The position numbers and the translations under genes were made by a program. Below, one piece after another: positions 31,929-41,871 of a stretch of DNA of 64,000 nucleotides. The stretch spans positions 1,654,808-1,718,807 of the forward strand of contig NW_022098049.1 in the NCBI RefSeq assembly GCF_002288925.2. The letters run 5' to 3'. Positions within the stretch are counted from its first letter, which is position 1. Every line of letters starts with the position of its first letter. The notes under the pieces are model-generated. The model saw only the letters and a list, made by a program, of their open reading frames with translations. It searched no databases and was not told the origin of the DNA. This stretch comes from Delphinapterus leucas (lineage: Eukaryota > Chordata > Mammalia > Artiodactyla > Monodontidae).

Positions 31929-32007
31929 CTGATGGAGGATGTCGGGAGTCTCAGAATAATAGAAAATAGAGATTCTTTCCTACAATAGTCAAGGAAGATG
32001 GGGTGGT

Positions 32008-32165
32008 GGGGAGGTTGTCTGGTGCCAGACCCCCTGGGTTTATGTCCCAGCTCTGTCCCTTACTAGTGATGTGACCTTGGCCAGGTCACCCCACTTCCGT
32101 CTGCCCCCCTTTCCTGGACAATGAAATGAGCATTACAAGGCTGTAGTGAATCACTGTGGCTGGTT
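32008..32165 (+). mobile_element. MIR 5' part
   Basis: 'ggtttatgtcccagctctgt', 'cccttactagtgatgtgacc' and 'cctttcctggacaatgaaat' give head, linker and core. Confidence 0.85.
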
Positions 32166-32675
32166 TTATTTTGATTTTTAAAGTCAGACAAATTCTTGGA
32201 CCCCAATTTTTATTTTCTATGTAGCTTCAACCTACTTTTAGTGGGGGAAAAAAAAATACCCATGTCTACATCTCCCTTTACTTTGCTTTCCTTTTTTTCT
32301 CTATTTCCTCATAAGGCAGCATGGCAGGGACCGGCCAACCAGGCCTATCTCTGAGTAGCCTGGGAGCTAAGAATGGCTTTATAATTTTAAAGGATTGTTT
32401 AAAAAAACCAACAACAATGACAGTATGTGACAGAGACTGCATGTGACCCACCAGGCCTAAAATATTTACTATCTGTCCCTTTCCAGGAAAAGTTTGCTGA
32501 CCTCAGAAAGAACATGGGTAGTAAGAGTAAAGCAGACCTGGGTCTGGGTCGTGCACTGGCTGGTCAGGGCCCCATTAGACCTTTAGGCCCTGAAAGCATG
32601 GCGAGGCCTTCCCTCGGAGGGGAGGGGCGTTTTCATAACCCCCCGGCGCAGCAGCAGTGCCCATAGCAATAGCAG
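32166..32675. other. Unassigned sequence
   Basis: AT-rich left half with short A and T runs and a GC-rich right half. No gene or repeat is recognised. Confidence 0.4.
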
Positions 32676-32679
32676 AGGA

Positions 32680-32912
32680 CGTGCTCAGGGTTTATTGGGC
32701 ATTTACTCTGGGCCAGCGCTGGGTTACGAGCCTCATCTCCTTGAATCCCCGCACCAGCCCTCTGAGGGATGCACAGTATGAACGCCTGTGATGTCTGGGG
32801 CAACAGAAGCTGCTTGGGGGAGCAGGTCGCCGAGTCGCAGTGACACAGGGAAAGGAGACAGAGTGGGGACTTGAACCCAGGCGGTCCGGGTCTACACTCT
32901 TCCACGCTGCTT
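32680..32912 (-). mobile_element. MIR, full length
   Basis: 'tttattgggcatttactctg', 'ggccagcgctgggttacgag', 'gtggggacttgaacccaggc' and 'ggtccgggtctacactcttc' run through the reverse complement. Confidence 0.85.
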
Positions 32913-33083
32913 CCCTGTCATTGCCATCAGCTCTCCTTTCAGGCAAAGCCCTCCTCCATTTACTCCCCTCACCTCTTTCTCCCAGCTCTCTGGCAAAATT
33001 CCTTTCCACTGCAAAAGAGAAACTGAAAAATGGAAGAGCTGTGAGAGACAGCTCAGACTCGAACGTCTAAAGTTTTGTTTACA

Positions 33084-33143
33084 GCATCCATCCATCATCC
33101 ATCATCCATCCATCTGTCCGTCACCCACCCATCTATCCATCAA
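33084..33143 (+). repeat. (ATCC)n / (CATC)n microsatellite
   Basis: Imperfect CATC/CCAT units with a few ACCC variants. Confidence 0.88.
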
Positions 33144-33239
33144 GCAAACACAGCACAGCCCCAGGAACTCACAAGCACCCACGTCTTTGACAGTGACAAC
33201 TGGGGTAAACCCCAAGCCCTTGGGTCTTCCAAATTCACT

Positions 33240-33430
33240 GTCAGGGGGAGGTGCCCAGAGAAGCTCATTAAATAGCACCGAGCATTTGATTAACATGCTG
33301 CAATTCGGGCAGCACCAGACTATTTCAGCACCCCTCCCCCACCCGGTTACCATGACGACACTATTTTAACAAACAGCTCCTTAATATTTAATGAAAATTA
33401 CACTCCTGACAGGCAATCAGAAGAGCAACC
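33240..33430. promoter_or_regulatory. AT-rich motif cluster, possible conserved element
   Basis: Non-repetitive block with several homeodomain-type TAAT/ATTA cores: 'catttgattaacatgctgca', 'ccttaatatttaatgaaaat'. The base composition and motif density resemble vertebrate conserved non-coding elements, but conservation cannot be judged from one genome. Confidence 0.25.
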
Positions 33431-33587
33431 ACACTACAAAGCACTTAGAGGACATTTTTGCACAAAGCCATCAGTTCCCCCTGATCCCCATGTGCCATCC
33501 GTTGCCAGAAAATGCGAGTGTTCTGGGGGCTGGGAGCCAGCGTGATGCCAGGCCTCTGTTACCCGCAGCAATTGGGGGTTGTCGCTT

Positions 33588-33930
33588 CCTTTTATTTATT
33601 TATGTATTTATTTATTTTTATTTATTTTATTTATTTATTTTTGGCTGCGTTGGGTCTTCGTTGCTGCACACGGGCTTTCTCTAGTTGTGGCGAGCAGTGG
33701 CTACTCTTCCTTGCGGTGCGTGGGCTTCACATTGCAATGGCTTCTTTTGTTGCGGAGCACGGGCTCTAGGTGCGTAGGCTTCAGTAGTTGTGGCAGGAGG
33801 GCTCAGTAGTTGTGGCCCATGGGCTTAGTAGCTCCGCGGCATGTGGGATCTTCCCGGACCAGGGCTTGAACCCGTGTCCCCTGCATTGGCAGGCAGATTC
33901 TTAACCACTGAGCCACCAGGGAAGTCCCAA
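33588..33930 (-). mobile_element. CHR SINE, long form, antisense
   Basis: T-rich (TTTA)n tail, then 'ttggctgcgttgggtcttcg', 'gtggcgagcagtggctactc', 'gctcagtagttgtgg' units and the inverted head 'ccaccagggaagtccc'. Flanks gggttgtcgctt (33576-33587) and gggttgtcactt (33931-33942) form a 12-bp target duplication with one mismatch. Confidence 0.95.
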
Positions 33931-33942
33931 GGGTTGTCACTT

Positions 33943-34404
33943 ATTTCATGCAGAATGTTAACAACGGCTCCGCGTGGTCGGGGTAGCCTGATAGCATTAT
34001 TAAATGCTCCTTTGTACACAGATCTACTAATTTCACTGCCGCACACCTGAGGCTGCTGCAAGCCTTGTTTGCTTCCTGTGTCTTGAATCGAGCTGGGCTG
34101 TGGGACAGTGTGCGAAGAGCGCAGAACGTGTGTGCGCTGGGGTGAGAAAGAGCTCGTTTCCTCGTCAAGGCGCCATCTGGTCCCACCCGATCGATTCAGT
34201 AACAGGCCGGTGCAGGGATTGATCGGAGGACCCAGTCCTCTGCCCTCAAAAGGGTCAATGCTGAGAGAGGAAAGACGAGAACATTCTGTAGCAACCTCTA
34301 CCACTATGATGGACCAGCTATATGCTGAGCACAAGGGAGGCACAAATTAATTACCCATTGCAGATCCCCACGGAGAAAGATGGGTAAATAACTATAATAA
34401 ACTG
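33943..34404. other. Unique sequence
   Basis: No repeat is recognised. A 172-codon minus-strand frame crossing 33825-34343 uses part of the CHR and is discounted. Confidence 0.4.
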
Positions 34405-34645
34405 GGGAGAGTGCTGTCATGGTGATCTTTTAGCTGTGTGCCCTTGGGTAAATTACTTAACCTCTCTGTGCCTCAGTTTTCTCATCCATAAATTGGAGAT
34501 AACAACACTACCTATATGAAAACCTAACTGTTGTTGTGAGGTTTTAAGAAAAATGAAATAAACGTATAAAAAGCACTAAAATCGTTCTTAAAATATGCAA
34601 AACAGTGGGCACATGGTAAGTATTAAAAAGCTGCTCGCTGGGATT
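34405..34645 (+). mobile_element. MIR, full length
   Basis: 'agctgtgtgcccttgggtaa', 'attacttaacctctctgtgc', 'ctcagttttctcatccataa' and 'gggcacatggtaagtattaa' in order. An inverted MIR follows 15 bases later. Confidence 0.93.
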
Positions 34646-34659
34646 TCAGGTTCCCATGG

Positions 34660-34868
34660 TACCATGCATACAATTGTGCCTCAGGCACTAGGCAGTGATG
34701 GAGGTACACTATCTCATTTAATCTTCACAGGCAGCCCTGTGAGACAGAGACTCTCATTATTAGTGTCCTCACCTTGCAGATGAGGAGATGGGCCCAGAGG
34801 GGTTAGGGAACTAGTTGTAAGGCTAGTACGAGGGGATTTGAATCCAGTTTGTCTGCGTCTGCCACCAC
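34660..34868 (-). mobile_element. MIR
   Basis: 'atctcatttaatcttcacag', 'ttgcagatgaggagatgggc' and 'ggggatttgaatccagtttg' in reverse order. It forms an inverted pair with the preceding MIR. Confidence 0.88.
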
Positions 34869-35128
34869 CATGAGGAGCACACAGGTGGTGCTGGGACCAC
34901 AGGTGCCTCCCTGGAGGGCTCTGGGGACAGCTGACTGGGGCAAGTGGCCATGGATGCCCTGAAGGCTCATGGGTCTTCATGGACAGAGAATGGGAACATT
35001 TGGAGGAAAACCACAGCATGGTTGACTATTTAAAAGGCACATTCTTCGCATTGAGTAGGAGCTCATCTTAAATATGACCTGTTGAATTTAAAAATACATT
35101 TAATTTTTATTTAAAATAAATGGATTGG

Positions 35129-36513
35129 CAAGACAGTATGGTACTGGCACAAAAACAGAAACGTAGATCAATGGAACAAGATAGAAAGCCCAGAGATAAA
35201 CCCACGTACCTATGGTCAACTAACCTATGACCAAGGAGGCAAGGATATACAATGGAGAAAAGACAGTCTCTTCAATAAGTGGTGCTGGGAAAACTGGACA
35301 GCTACATGTAAAAGAATGAAATTAGAACACTCCCTAACACCATACACAAAACTAAACTCAAAATGGATTAGAGACCTAAACGTAAGACCAGACACTATAA
35401 AACTCTTAGAGGAAAACATAGGAAGAGCACTCTTTGACATAAATCACAGCAAGATCTTTTTTGACCCACCTCCTAGAGTAATGGAAATAAAAACAAAAAT
35501 AAACAAATGGGACCTAATGAAACTTCAAAGCTTTTGCACAGCAAGGAAACTATAAACCAGATGAAAAGGCAGCCCTCAGAATGGGAGAAAATATTTGCAA
35601 ATGAATCAACGGACAAAGGATTAATCTCCAAAATATATAAACAGCTCATGCAGCTCAACATTAAAAAAACAAACAACCCAATCCAAAAATGGGCAGAAGA
35701 CCTAAATAGACATTTCTCCAAAGAAGACATACAGATGGCCAAGGAGCACATGAAAAGCTGCTCAACATCACTAATTATTACAGAAATGCAAATCAAAACT
35801 ACAATGAGGTATCACCTCACACCGGTTAGAATGGGCACCATCAGCAAATCTACAAAGAACAAATGCTGGAGAGGGTGTGGAGAAAAGGGAACCCTCTTGC
35901 ACTGTTGGTGGGAATGTAAACTGATACAGCCACTATGGAGAACAGTATGGAGGTTCCTTAAAAAACTAAAAATAGAATTACCATAAGACCCAGCAATCCC
36001 ACTACTGGGCATATACCCTAAGAAAACCATAATTCAAAAAGAGTCAGGTACCACAATGTTCATTGCAGCTCTATTTACAATAGCCAGGACATGGAAGCAA
36101 CCTACATGCCCATCGACAGACAGATGGATAAAGAAGATGTGGTACATATATACAATGGAATATTACTCAGCCATAAAAAGGAACGAAATTGGGTCATTTG
36201 TAGAGACGTGGATGGATCTAGAGACTGTCATACAGAGTGAAGTAAGCCAGAAAGAGAAAAACATCGTATGTTAACGCATATATGTGGAACCTAGAAAACT
36301 GGTACAGATGAACTGGTTTGCAGGGCAGAAATAGAGACACAGATGTAGAGAACAAACATATGGACACCAAGGGGGGAAAGCGGCAGGGGATGGTGGTGGT
36401 GGTGTGATGAATTGGGCGATTGGGATTGACATGTGTACACTGATGTGTATAAAGTTGATGACTAATAAGGACCTGCTGTATAAAAAACTAAAATTAAAAT
36501 TTTTTTAAAAAAT
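35129..36513 (+). mobile_element. L1 LINE, 5'-truncated, with 16-bp target duplication
   Basis: Begins inside ORF2 ('acagtatggtactggcacaa') and ends in a 3' UTR ('gactaataaggacctgctgt') with an A-rich tail. Perfect flanking repeats aaaataaatggattgg lie at 35113-35128 and 36514-36529, the signature of target-primed reverse transcription. The 3' UTR differs from that of the antisense tails at 6380, 28770 and 49855, so it belongs to another L1 subfamily. Confidence 0.97.
35140..36277 (+). pseudogene. L1 ORF2 C-terminal relic
   Basis: Encodes the end of the L1 endonuclease/reverse transcriptase protein: the region after the RT core through the Cys-containing tail. Recognisable pieces are '[20 protein letters not shown]', '[19 protein letters not shown]', '[20 protein letters not shown]' and 'YYSAIKRNEIGSF'. 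The frame is broken: a stop at about 35553 reflects a frame shift, since the protein continues in another frame from about 35550, and a TAA at 35984-35986 interrupts it again. The segment from 36056 to 36274 remains open. Endonuclease and RT catalytic domains are absent, so it cannot move itself. Confidence 0.95.
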
Positions 36514-36754
36514 AAAATAAATGGATTGGAAAAGAAATCATGAGACGTAAGATGGAGAGCACAGCTTTTAGAGTTCTCCATTTCCTCATATCAGGATTTC
36601 ATTGGAGTGATGTCTGTATCAAGTGTGTGTGTATATGGAAAATGAAAACATTTTGTGCTAGTACCTCTAAAAGCAAAGAAAGAAAAATGATAGTTTAGGT
36701 TGCATAGCAAATTATAATGAAAGCCATAGTGTACTACCTTCTTTAATATATATA

Positions 36755-37292
36755 TGTGTATGTGTATCAGCTACTTATTGCAACAATAGCACTTCATAAC
36801 AAAGAACCACCAAGCTCACTGGTGAACAACAGGAAGTATTTATTTAGCTCACGATCTGCAGGGTTCAGCCTGTCTGTGTTGGGTTCGCTCATGAACCTGA
36901 GGTCAGGTAAGGATCAGTTAAGCGGCTCTGCTGGTCTTGATTGGGCTTACCATTACCTTTGGGGTTGTCAGGATGCTGTCTGCCCTAAGATGACTTCAGC
37001 TGGGATGACAAGGGTGACTTGACAAAACTCCACACACTGTCACTCTCCAGGTCTTGCCCAGGCATGTTCTCATGGTAGATGGGCAACAGTATAGGCAGAA
37101 AGGTGCCAGTGCTTTTCCAAGCCATGGCTTGCGTCCCATCTGCTAACAAACATCCAGTGAGCCAAAGCAAGTCATAGCCAGAGTGGCAGTGGGAAGGCCC
37201 TATGAGTTTCTATGTCAGAGTATGGATACTAGGAGGGATACAGAATCAGGACCGTTATCACAATCAATCCCACGTTTCCCAAAATCCACCTG
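36755..37292 (-). mobile_element. Probable MaLR-type LTR, antisense
   Basis: 'tatcagctacttattgcaac', 'ttcataacaaagaaccacca', 'gtatttatttagctcacgat' and 'atgttctcatggtagatggg' have the layout of an eroded MLT1-like LTR in reverse. No target duplication was found, so the family is tentative. Confidence 0.5.
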
Positions 37293-37720
37293 ATGGAAAC
37301 ATCAAGCCATCTAGGAGGAGGAGTCCTCAATGACAGATTGGAATAGTCATATAATTTCTTCTGGCACAGAAGCCACAAGATGAACTTGACCTCAAAGTGG
37401 GTCCTCAATGCATGGCATTGAAGTCAGCGTCTGTGTCTTCAACATCACACCTGCTCCCTGACTCAAGGTGTCTGCGGAGACATGCAGAACGTTTGGCTGA
37501 GGAATGGAGACTGGTGTGCTCTCCATAGCACTGGGTTTGGACGCCTTCTGGTCCTAAGCTGCTTTCCCACACAGCCCTGAGAACTCAGGGCTAGCCGTGT
37601 GCTTCCCTGCAGAACTTTGTACCCAAGGTTTGCCCTAATGGCAGCCTGCCTAGAAATGTAGGTCAAATGAAAGAAAGGTCTTGTCTAAGGATTTTTTCTT
37701 AATTCCACATCATTTTTTTC
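37293..37720. other. Unassigned sequence
   Basis: No gene or repeat is recognised. Confidence 0.4.
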
Positions 37721-37721
37721 A

Positions 37722-37880
37722 TACCTTGAATTTATTTTGCACTTGATACTTCCCATAACACTAATGACTAGCATGATTCCCATTTCACAGGTGAGGACAC
37801 TGAGGTCCAGAGAGCCTAAGTGTGGCAAAGCCAGGTGTACAGCCGACCCTCTCTCTGTCTCCACCCCCACCAATCTGCAA
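37722..37880 (-). mobile_element. MIR fragment
   Basis: 'cccatttcacaggtgaggac' and 'actgaggtccagagagccta' are the reverse-complement core. A forward MIR follows directly. Confidence 0.75.
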
Positions 37881-37884
37881 CTCA

Positions 37885-38023
37885 GCCCTGGGGACTGTGT
37901 TCAAATCCTGATTCTGCCTCTTGCAGATATGTGGCCTTGGACATGTCACTTTCCGCCTCCGGGACTCTGGAGAGAATTTTACCTCCCTGATAGGGTTTTT
38001 ATGAGAAGTACATGAGTTTAAAA
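37885..38023 (+). mobile_element. MIR
   Basis: 'tgtgttcaaatcctgattct', 'gatatgtggccttggacatg' and 'gggtttttatgagaagtaca' follow the MIR order. A short L1 is inserted beside its 3' end. Confidence 0.8.
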
Positions 38024-38036
38024 TTAACTAAGATTC

Positions 38037-38140
38037 TTTTTTTTTTAAATATCTTTATTGGAGTATAATTGCTTTACAATGGTGTGTTAGTTTCTGCTTT
38101 ATAACAAAGTGAATCAACTATACATATACATATATCCCCG
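38037..38140 (-). mobile_element. Very short L1 insertion with 13-bp target duplication
   Basis: Only about 104 bp: a T-rich start, 'atctttattggagtataatt', 'ataacaaagtgaatcaacta' and then truncation. Perfect repeats ttaactaagattc lie at 38024-38036 and 38141-38153. It is a severely 5'-truncated copy consisting of little more than the 3' UTR end. Confidence 0.96.
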
Positions 38141-38154
38141 TTAACTAAGATTCC

Positions 38155-38350
38155 TGAGTGCTGCCCTACAGTCAGAAATGTTCCTCGTGCTCTCATTTAA
38201 CCCTCAAAACCACACTGAGAAGTAGTACTGTTATTATCCCATCTTTCCAGATGGGATGCTGAGGCTCAGTGACACCGAGTGACCTGCCAAAAGTCGCCCC
38301 ACGATGGAGCTGAGACTTGGCGGTAGGCTGTGTGCCTCAGGGGCCTGGGC
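38155..38350 (-). mobile_element. MIR
   Basis: 'catttaaccctcaaaaccac', 'atgggatgctgaggctcagt' and 'acgatggagctgagacttgg' in reverse order. Confidence 0.8.
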
Positions 38351-38808
38351 ACCTCTGCTTCCCATGAAAAAGTTCAGCAAGGATGCTGTTATTGTCCCTC
38401 TGGAACCTTGAGATTGAGCAGTGCACAGGGGAAAACGTACTACAGTCGAATCAAAGGGAAAACCCTGCCACCACCCTAAAAAGCGTCTAAAACAGGTGCT
38501 GCCCCAAGCATCTGGTCCATTCAAACAATAGAAACGTTATCTTAGAGAACCCCTGAGTTCACGCCCCAAGAAACAACAGAAAAAAAAAACCCTACCCCAT
38601 CTAAAGCTTGAGTTCACGGAACCCAGTGATTCAGAAGGCTGTAGCATCATCTAACTCACGGCTGATAAACACCAAATACCTTGCGTGACCAAATTCCTCT
38701 GCTTCAGATGCAGTATCACTGCCAGTTAATTTGCGGGTGGCACGTGAGGTCGCTAAAAGGATCCACGCTGGGCACTCAGGCCCCTCCACCCTTATCCTAA
38801 CACCTCTC
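38351..38808. other. Unassigned sequence
   Basis: No gene or repeat is recognised; an A-run lies at 38580-38589. Confidence 0.4.
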
Positions 38809-38809
38809 G

Positions 38810-38942
38810 TATCTACAATGTAAAGCTTTCTAAGCACCTTGACAGCAGAGCCTTTTAACTCCTGGAGGGAGGTTAGAGCAGGGATGAGTGTCTGTGTTCT
38901 ACAGATAAGAAAACTAAGGCTGGAGCCCTTAAATTTTGGCAA
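38810..38942 (-). mobile_element. MIR fragment
   Basis: 'aaagctttctaagcaccttg' and 'acagataagaaaactaaggc' resemble the reverse complement. It pairs with the following forward MIR. Confidence 0.6.
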
Positions 38943-38964
38943 AAGAGGTCAAGGTTGACACTGA

Positions 38965-39220
38965 CTAATACTGTTTCTCTGTGCTCAGTCAGAATCTTGG
39001 GTACACATTTCCGTTCCGCCATTTACTGTCTGTGTGACCTTAGGGAAGTTACTTTCCTTCTCTGTGCCTCCGTTTTCTCCTCTGTAAAATGGGGATAATA
39101 GTGTTTACCTCTTAGAGTTGTTCTGAGAATTAAATAGTTAATCCATGTCATGTGCTTAGAACAAGGGTACCTGGAATAAATGGGAAGCCTGCGATAAATA
39201 TTACGTATCGCCATTACTAC
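38965..39220 (+). mobile_element. MIR, full length
   Basis: 'ccatttactgtctgtgtgac', 'cttagggaagttactttcct', 'tctgtaaaatggggataata' and 'gagaattaaatagttaatcc' closely follow the consensus. Confidence 0.93.
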
Positions 39221-39344
39221 ATGCATGTTGATTAATCACAACTGGAAATGAAGTTGAGTTTGGTAAATGTAGTTTGGAGACCAAATCCTTAGGGGGCATG
39301 GGAGTGGAGTCACAAAAGGCATCTTGTGTGATGAACACATCTGG

Positions 39345-39468
39345 GAATCCGTGGGGATAGGTGACTTGCCCAAGGTCATCCCGCTAGTGAGAGGCCACGT
39401 GACCAGTAGAAGCCAGTTTCCCTGACCCCAAGATCAGGACCCTTTCTGCTTTTCCACAGTTCCTGAGA
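39345..39468 (-). mobile_element. MIR fragment
   Basis: 'ggtgacttgcccaaggtcat' and 'cccgctagtgagaggccacg' match the reverse-complement linker. Confidence 0.7.
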
Positions 39469-39594
39469 AGGGGCTTCTGTCCCATCCCCAAGTCACCCCT
39501 TCTACCACTCCATAACTTACCATTAGAAAAGTCCCTGTATTCATACGTCTAATGGAAACCTCCCCAGCTCCTTAAACCTTCCAGCCAGCAAATT

Positions 39595-39720
39595 GAATGG
39601 CGCTGTGAACCCAGGTTTGCATTAACCATGCAAAAAGGAGACAGTTTATATCTAAGAACACTTAATTAAGCACTAGGTTTAATTAAATCAATCACCCTCC
39701 CTGTTCCCATATCCCCCTCA
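39595..39720. promoter_or_regulatory. Candidate regulatory block with paired octamer half-sites
   Basis: Unique AT-rich block. TTTGCAT (39616-39622) and ATGCAAA (39628-39634) form an inverted pair with a 5-base spacer; both are POU octamer cores. About 27 bases downstream is the palindrome CTTAATTAAG (39661-39670), then TTTAATTAAATCAATCA, all TAAT-type homeodomain cores. No transposon is recognised. Density and arrangement suggest an enhancer-like element, but this is inference from motifs. Confidence 0.35.
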
Positions 39721-39973
39721 AACCAGAAGGCTGTTGAAAGTGAAGTCCCTAACTAGAAGTTCTGATTTTAGCAGTTTCTAGTCAGACTCAAAATTGCTAC
39801 CTTGTTGTCTTAATCTGCCCATGAGATATCAGCCTTCCCTGTGTGATTAATCTTTCCTTTGTTTGGCCACGTTTCAGACACAGACAAGCACTGCACTGCA
39901 GCTTATTGTGTGTGGTTATTGTTCCCTGAAAGGAGTGAGTGGAAACAGTAACTTTCCTTGCATAATTCTTCTT

Positions 39974-40182
39974 CTTTTTTTTTTTTTTTGCGGTACGCGG
40001 ACCTCTCACTGTTGTGGCCTCTCCCGTTGCGGAGCACAGGCTCCGGACGCGCAGGCTCAGCGGCCATGGCTCACGGGCCCAGCTGCTCCGCGGCATGTGG
40101 GATCTTCCCGGACCGGGGCACGAACCCGTGTCCCCTGCATCGGCAGGCGGACTCTCAACCACTGCACCACCAGGGAAGCCCC
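39974..40182 (-). mobile_element. CHR SINE (cetacean type), antisense
   Basis: Poly-T of about 15, then 'cggacctctcactgttgtgg', 'ctccggacgcgcaggctcag' and the inverted head 'ccactgcaccaccaggg' (one CpG of the A box has decayed). It is nearly identical in body to the copy at 5312. No clean target duplication was seen. Confidence 0.94.
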
Positions 40183-40692
40183 ACCCCTCTTTTTAATTCC
40201 AAAGCCAACGGATGAGCTTTGCACTTATTTTTTTTTGCAACCGCTGTGACTAAGGTCCTTTGCCTCTACCCTCTAGAATCTTCTTCTTTAATTTATTTAA
40301 ACATTCTTTCTTCCTTTTTCTGAAGGATGGTGACCTGCCCCAAGTTGTGAAGTAATGAAATACACAAAACTGGATCTTGGGCCCCCTAGAATTTCTCCCT
40401 TCCCTCCCAAGTCCACAGGGACAACTGTGGTGCCTGCCACTTCCTGAAGCCCACTTCTGCCACCCTGGTCCAGTCCTTGGGACTGGCCAGGTGGGACCTG
40501 AACGAAGCCACAGCAGCTCCCATATTGAGGTGTGATGTTGGCCATGCTGAAGCCTGGCCCTCATGGGAGCTGGCGGGGGAGGGGGACTGAGAAAACTCGT
40601 GGAATCAGAGGCAAGTAGTGGAAACCCAGGGTGCATGCAAGTCCAGCAGATCAAGGGAGGCACTTAACGCTGAGCCTGGTACCTGTGCTTTT
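40183..40692. other. Unassigned sequence
   Basis: No gene or repeat is recognised. The 137-codon and 82-codon minus-strand frames overlap each other and look like chance. Confidence 0.4.
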
Positions 40693-40694
40693 CT

Positions 40695-40798
40695 TTCTTT
40701 TTTCTTTTTTAACCAAAGTATGGTTGATTTACAATATTGTGTTAGTTTCAGGTGTACAGGGTTTACTGTATAACCCTGAGATTTTCTGATCCTTACAT
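40695..40798 (-). mobile_element. L1 3' UTR fragment, antisense
   Basis: A T-rich start, 'agtatggttgatttacaata', 'ttgtgttagtttcaggtgta' and then truncation. It matches the tail type also seen at 42130. Confidence 0.8.
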
Positions 40799-40839
40799 GT
40801 CCACCTTCTGGTTCTTCCTATTTCCACTTAAAGACACCC

Positions 40840-41110
40840 CTTCAGCAGCGGAGGCAAGGACAATAGACAGAGCAGTAACAGTACTGAAAAGCTCATAACG
40901 AAAACGGGAAGCCGTTGGAGACGGGAGTGATGTGATCTGATTGAGATTTTCCAGCATTGCCCTAAAGCAGCATAGAATCTGGATTGTTGGAGAACAAATG
41001 CCAAAGCAGGAGAGCGGGTGAGAGGTGATGGCAGCTTGGACCAGGGTAGAAAAGTGATGGGAAGGGGTCATATTTGGGGTATATTTTGGAGGAAGAGCTG
41101 ACAGGAGTTG
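40840..41110. repeat. Old dispersed repeat, family not assigned
   Basis: 'gagtgatgtgatctgattga', 'gatggcagcttggaccaggg' and 'atttggggtatattttggag' are phrases of a recurrent ancient mammalian repeat. The 3930-4270 block has similar character. Confidence 0.45.
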
Positions 41111-41516
41111 CCGATACATAAACTGGGGTGAGCAGAAGAGTGGTTTGTTTCCTGTTGTGACTCCGCTGGCGAGATCTTTCTGGCTCACGGAAAAGTCACC
41201 GGATTGCAGTCAGGAGACAGGCCTCATCCGTTAGCAGTGTGGTACTTGGCAAGTCAGCGAAAGCTTCGTATCATCGAGATGTTGAATTTGTCATTTCTAG
41301 AGGAAACATCCAGAGGACAGTCCGCATAGTGACAGCATTTGGCTGTGATGTACGTAAACACACCCGAGAGTGAGATACGAGAGACGTTAGGAGGCTGAGG
41401 CATCTCCTTACTGCTTAGTAAAGGAAAGGCCCCCTCTTAGGAAGTACAGTTTCACATTGGAGGTTTGGAGTGGCATTGAAAGTTTTCATCATAACAGCCC
41501 TGACAATAACAAAATA
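41111..41516. other. Unassigned sequence
   Basis: No gene or repeat is recognised. Confidence 0.4.
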
Positions 41517-41529
41517 TTTAAAACAGTGG

Positions 41530-41863
41530 GGGACTTCCCTGGTGGCACAGTGGTTAAGTATCCGCCTGCCAATGCAGGGGACACGGGTTTGAGCCCTGGT
41601 CCGGGAAGATCCCACATGGCGCGGAGCAACTACACCCGTGCGCCACAACTACTGAGCCTGCGTGCCACAACTACTGAGCCCACGTGCCACAACTCCTGAA
41701 GCCCACACGCCTAGAGCCCGTGCTCCGCAACAAGAGAAGCCACCGCAACGAGAAGCCCGCGCACCGCAACGAAGAGTAACCCCCCCTCGCCGCAACTAGA
41801 GAAAGCCCGCGCACAGCAATGAAGACCCAATGCAGCCAAAAATAAAATTAATTAATTAATTAA
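41530..41863 (+). mobile_element. CHR SINE, long form, inserted at a MER20 edge
   Basis: 'ggacttccctggtggcacag' head, 'ccacaactactgagcc' units, 'ctagagcccgtgctccgcaa' and an (ATTA)n tail. Flanks tttaaaacagtgg (41517-41529) and tttaaaaaacagtgg (41864-41878) are the target duplication. Its last six bases, cagtgg, are the terminus of the neighbouring MER20, so the SINE landed in the transposon's very end. Confidence 0.94.
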
Positions 41864-41871
41864 TTTAAAAA

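Noticed and set aside
7672..37292. Search for retroviral gag/pol/env between LTRs
   Set aside because: The LTRs are solitary and far apart; no internal retroviral coding sequence was recognised.
39797..40249. Pro/Gly/Arg-rich open frames around CHR copies (also at 2301, 5119, 23368, 55498)
   Set aside because: All copies share the same peptide pieces because the CHR SINE is GC-rich and open in several frames; not genes.
41530..41863. Repeated 'caactactgagcc' units considered as a CRISPR-like or satellite array
   Set aside because: The units are internal repeats of the long CHR subfamily, found in all four long copies.
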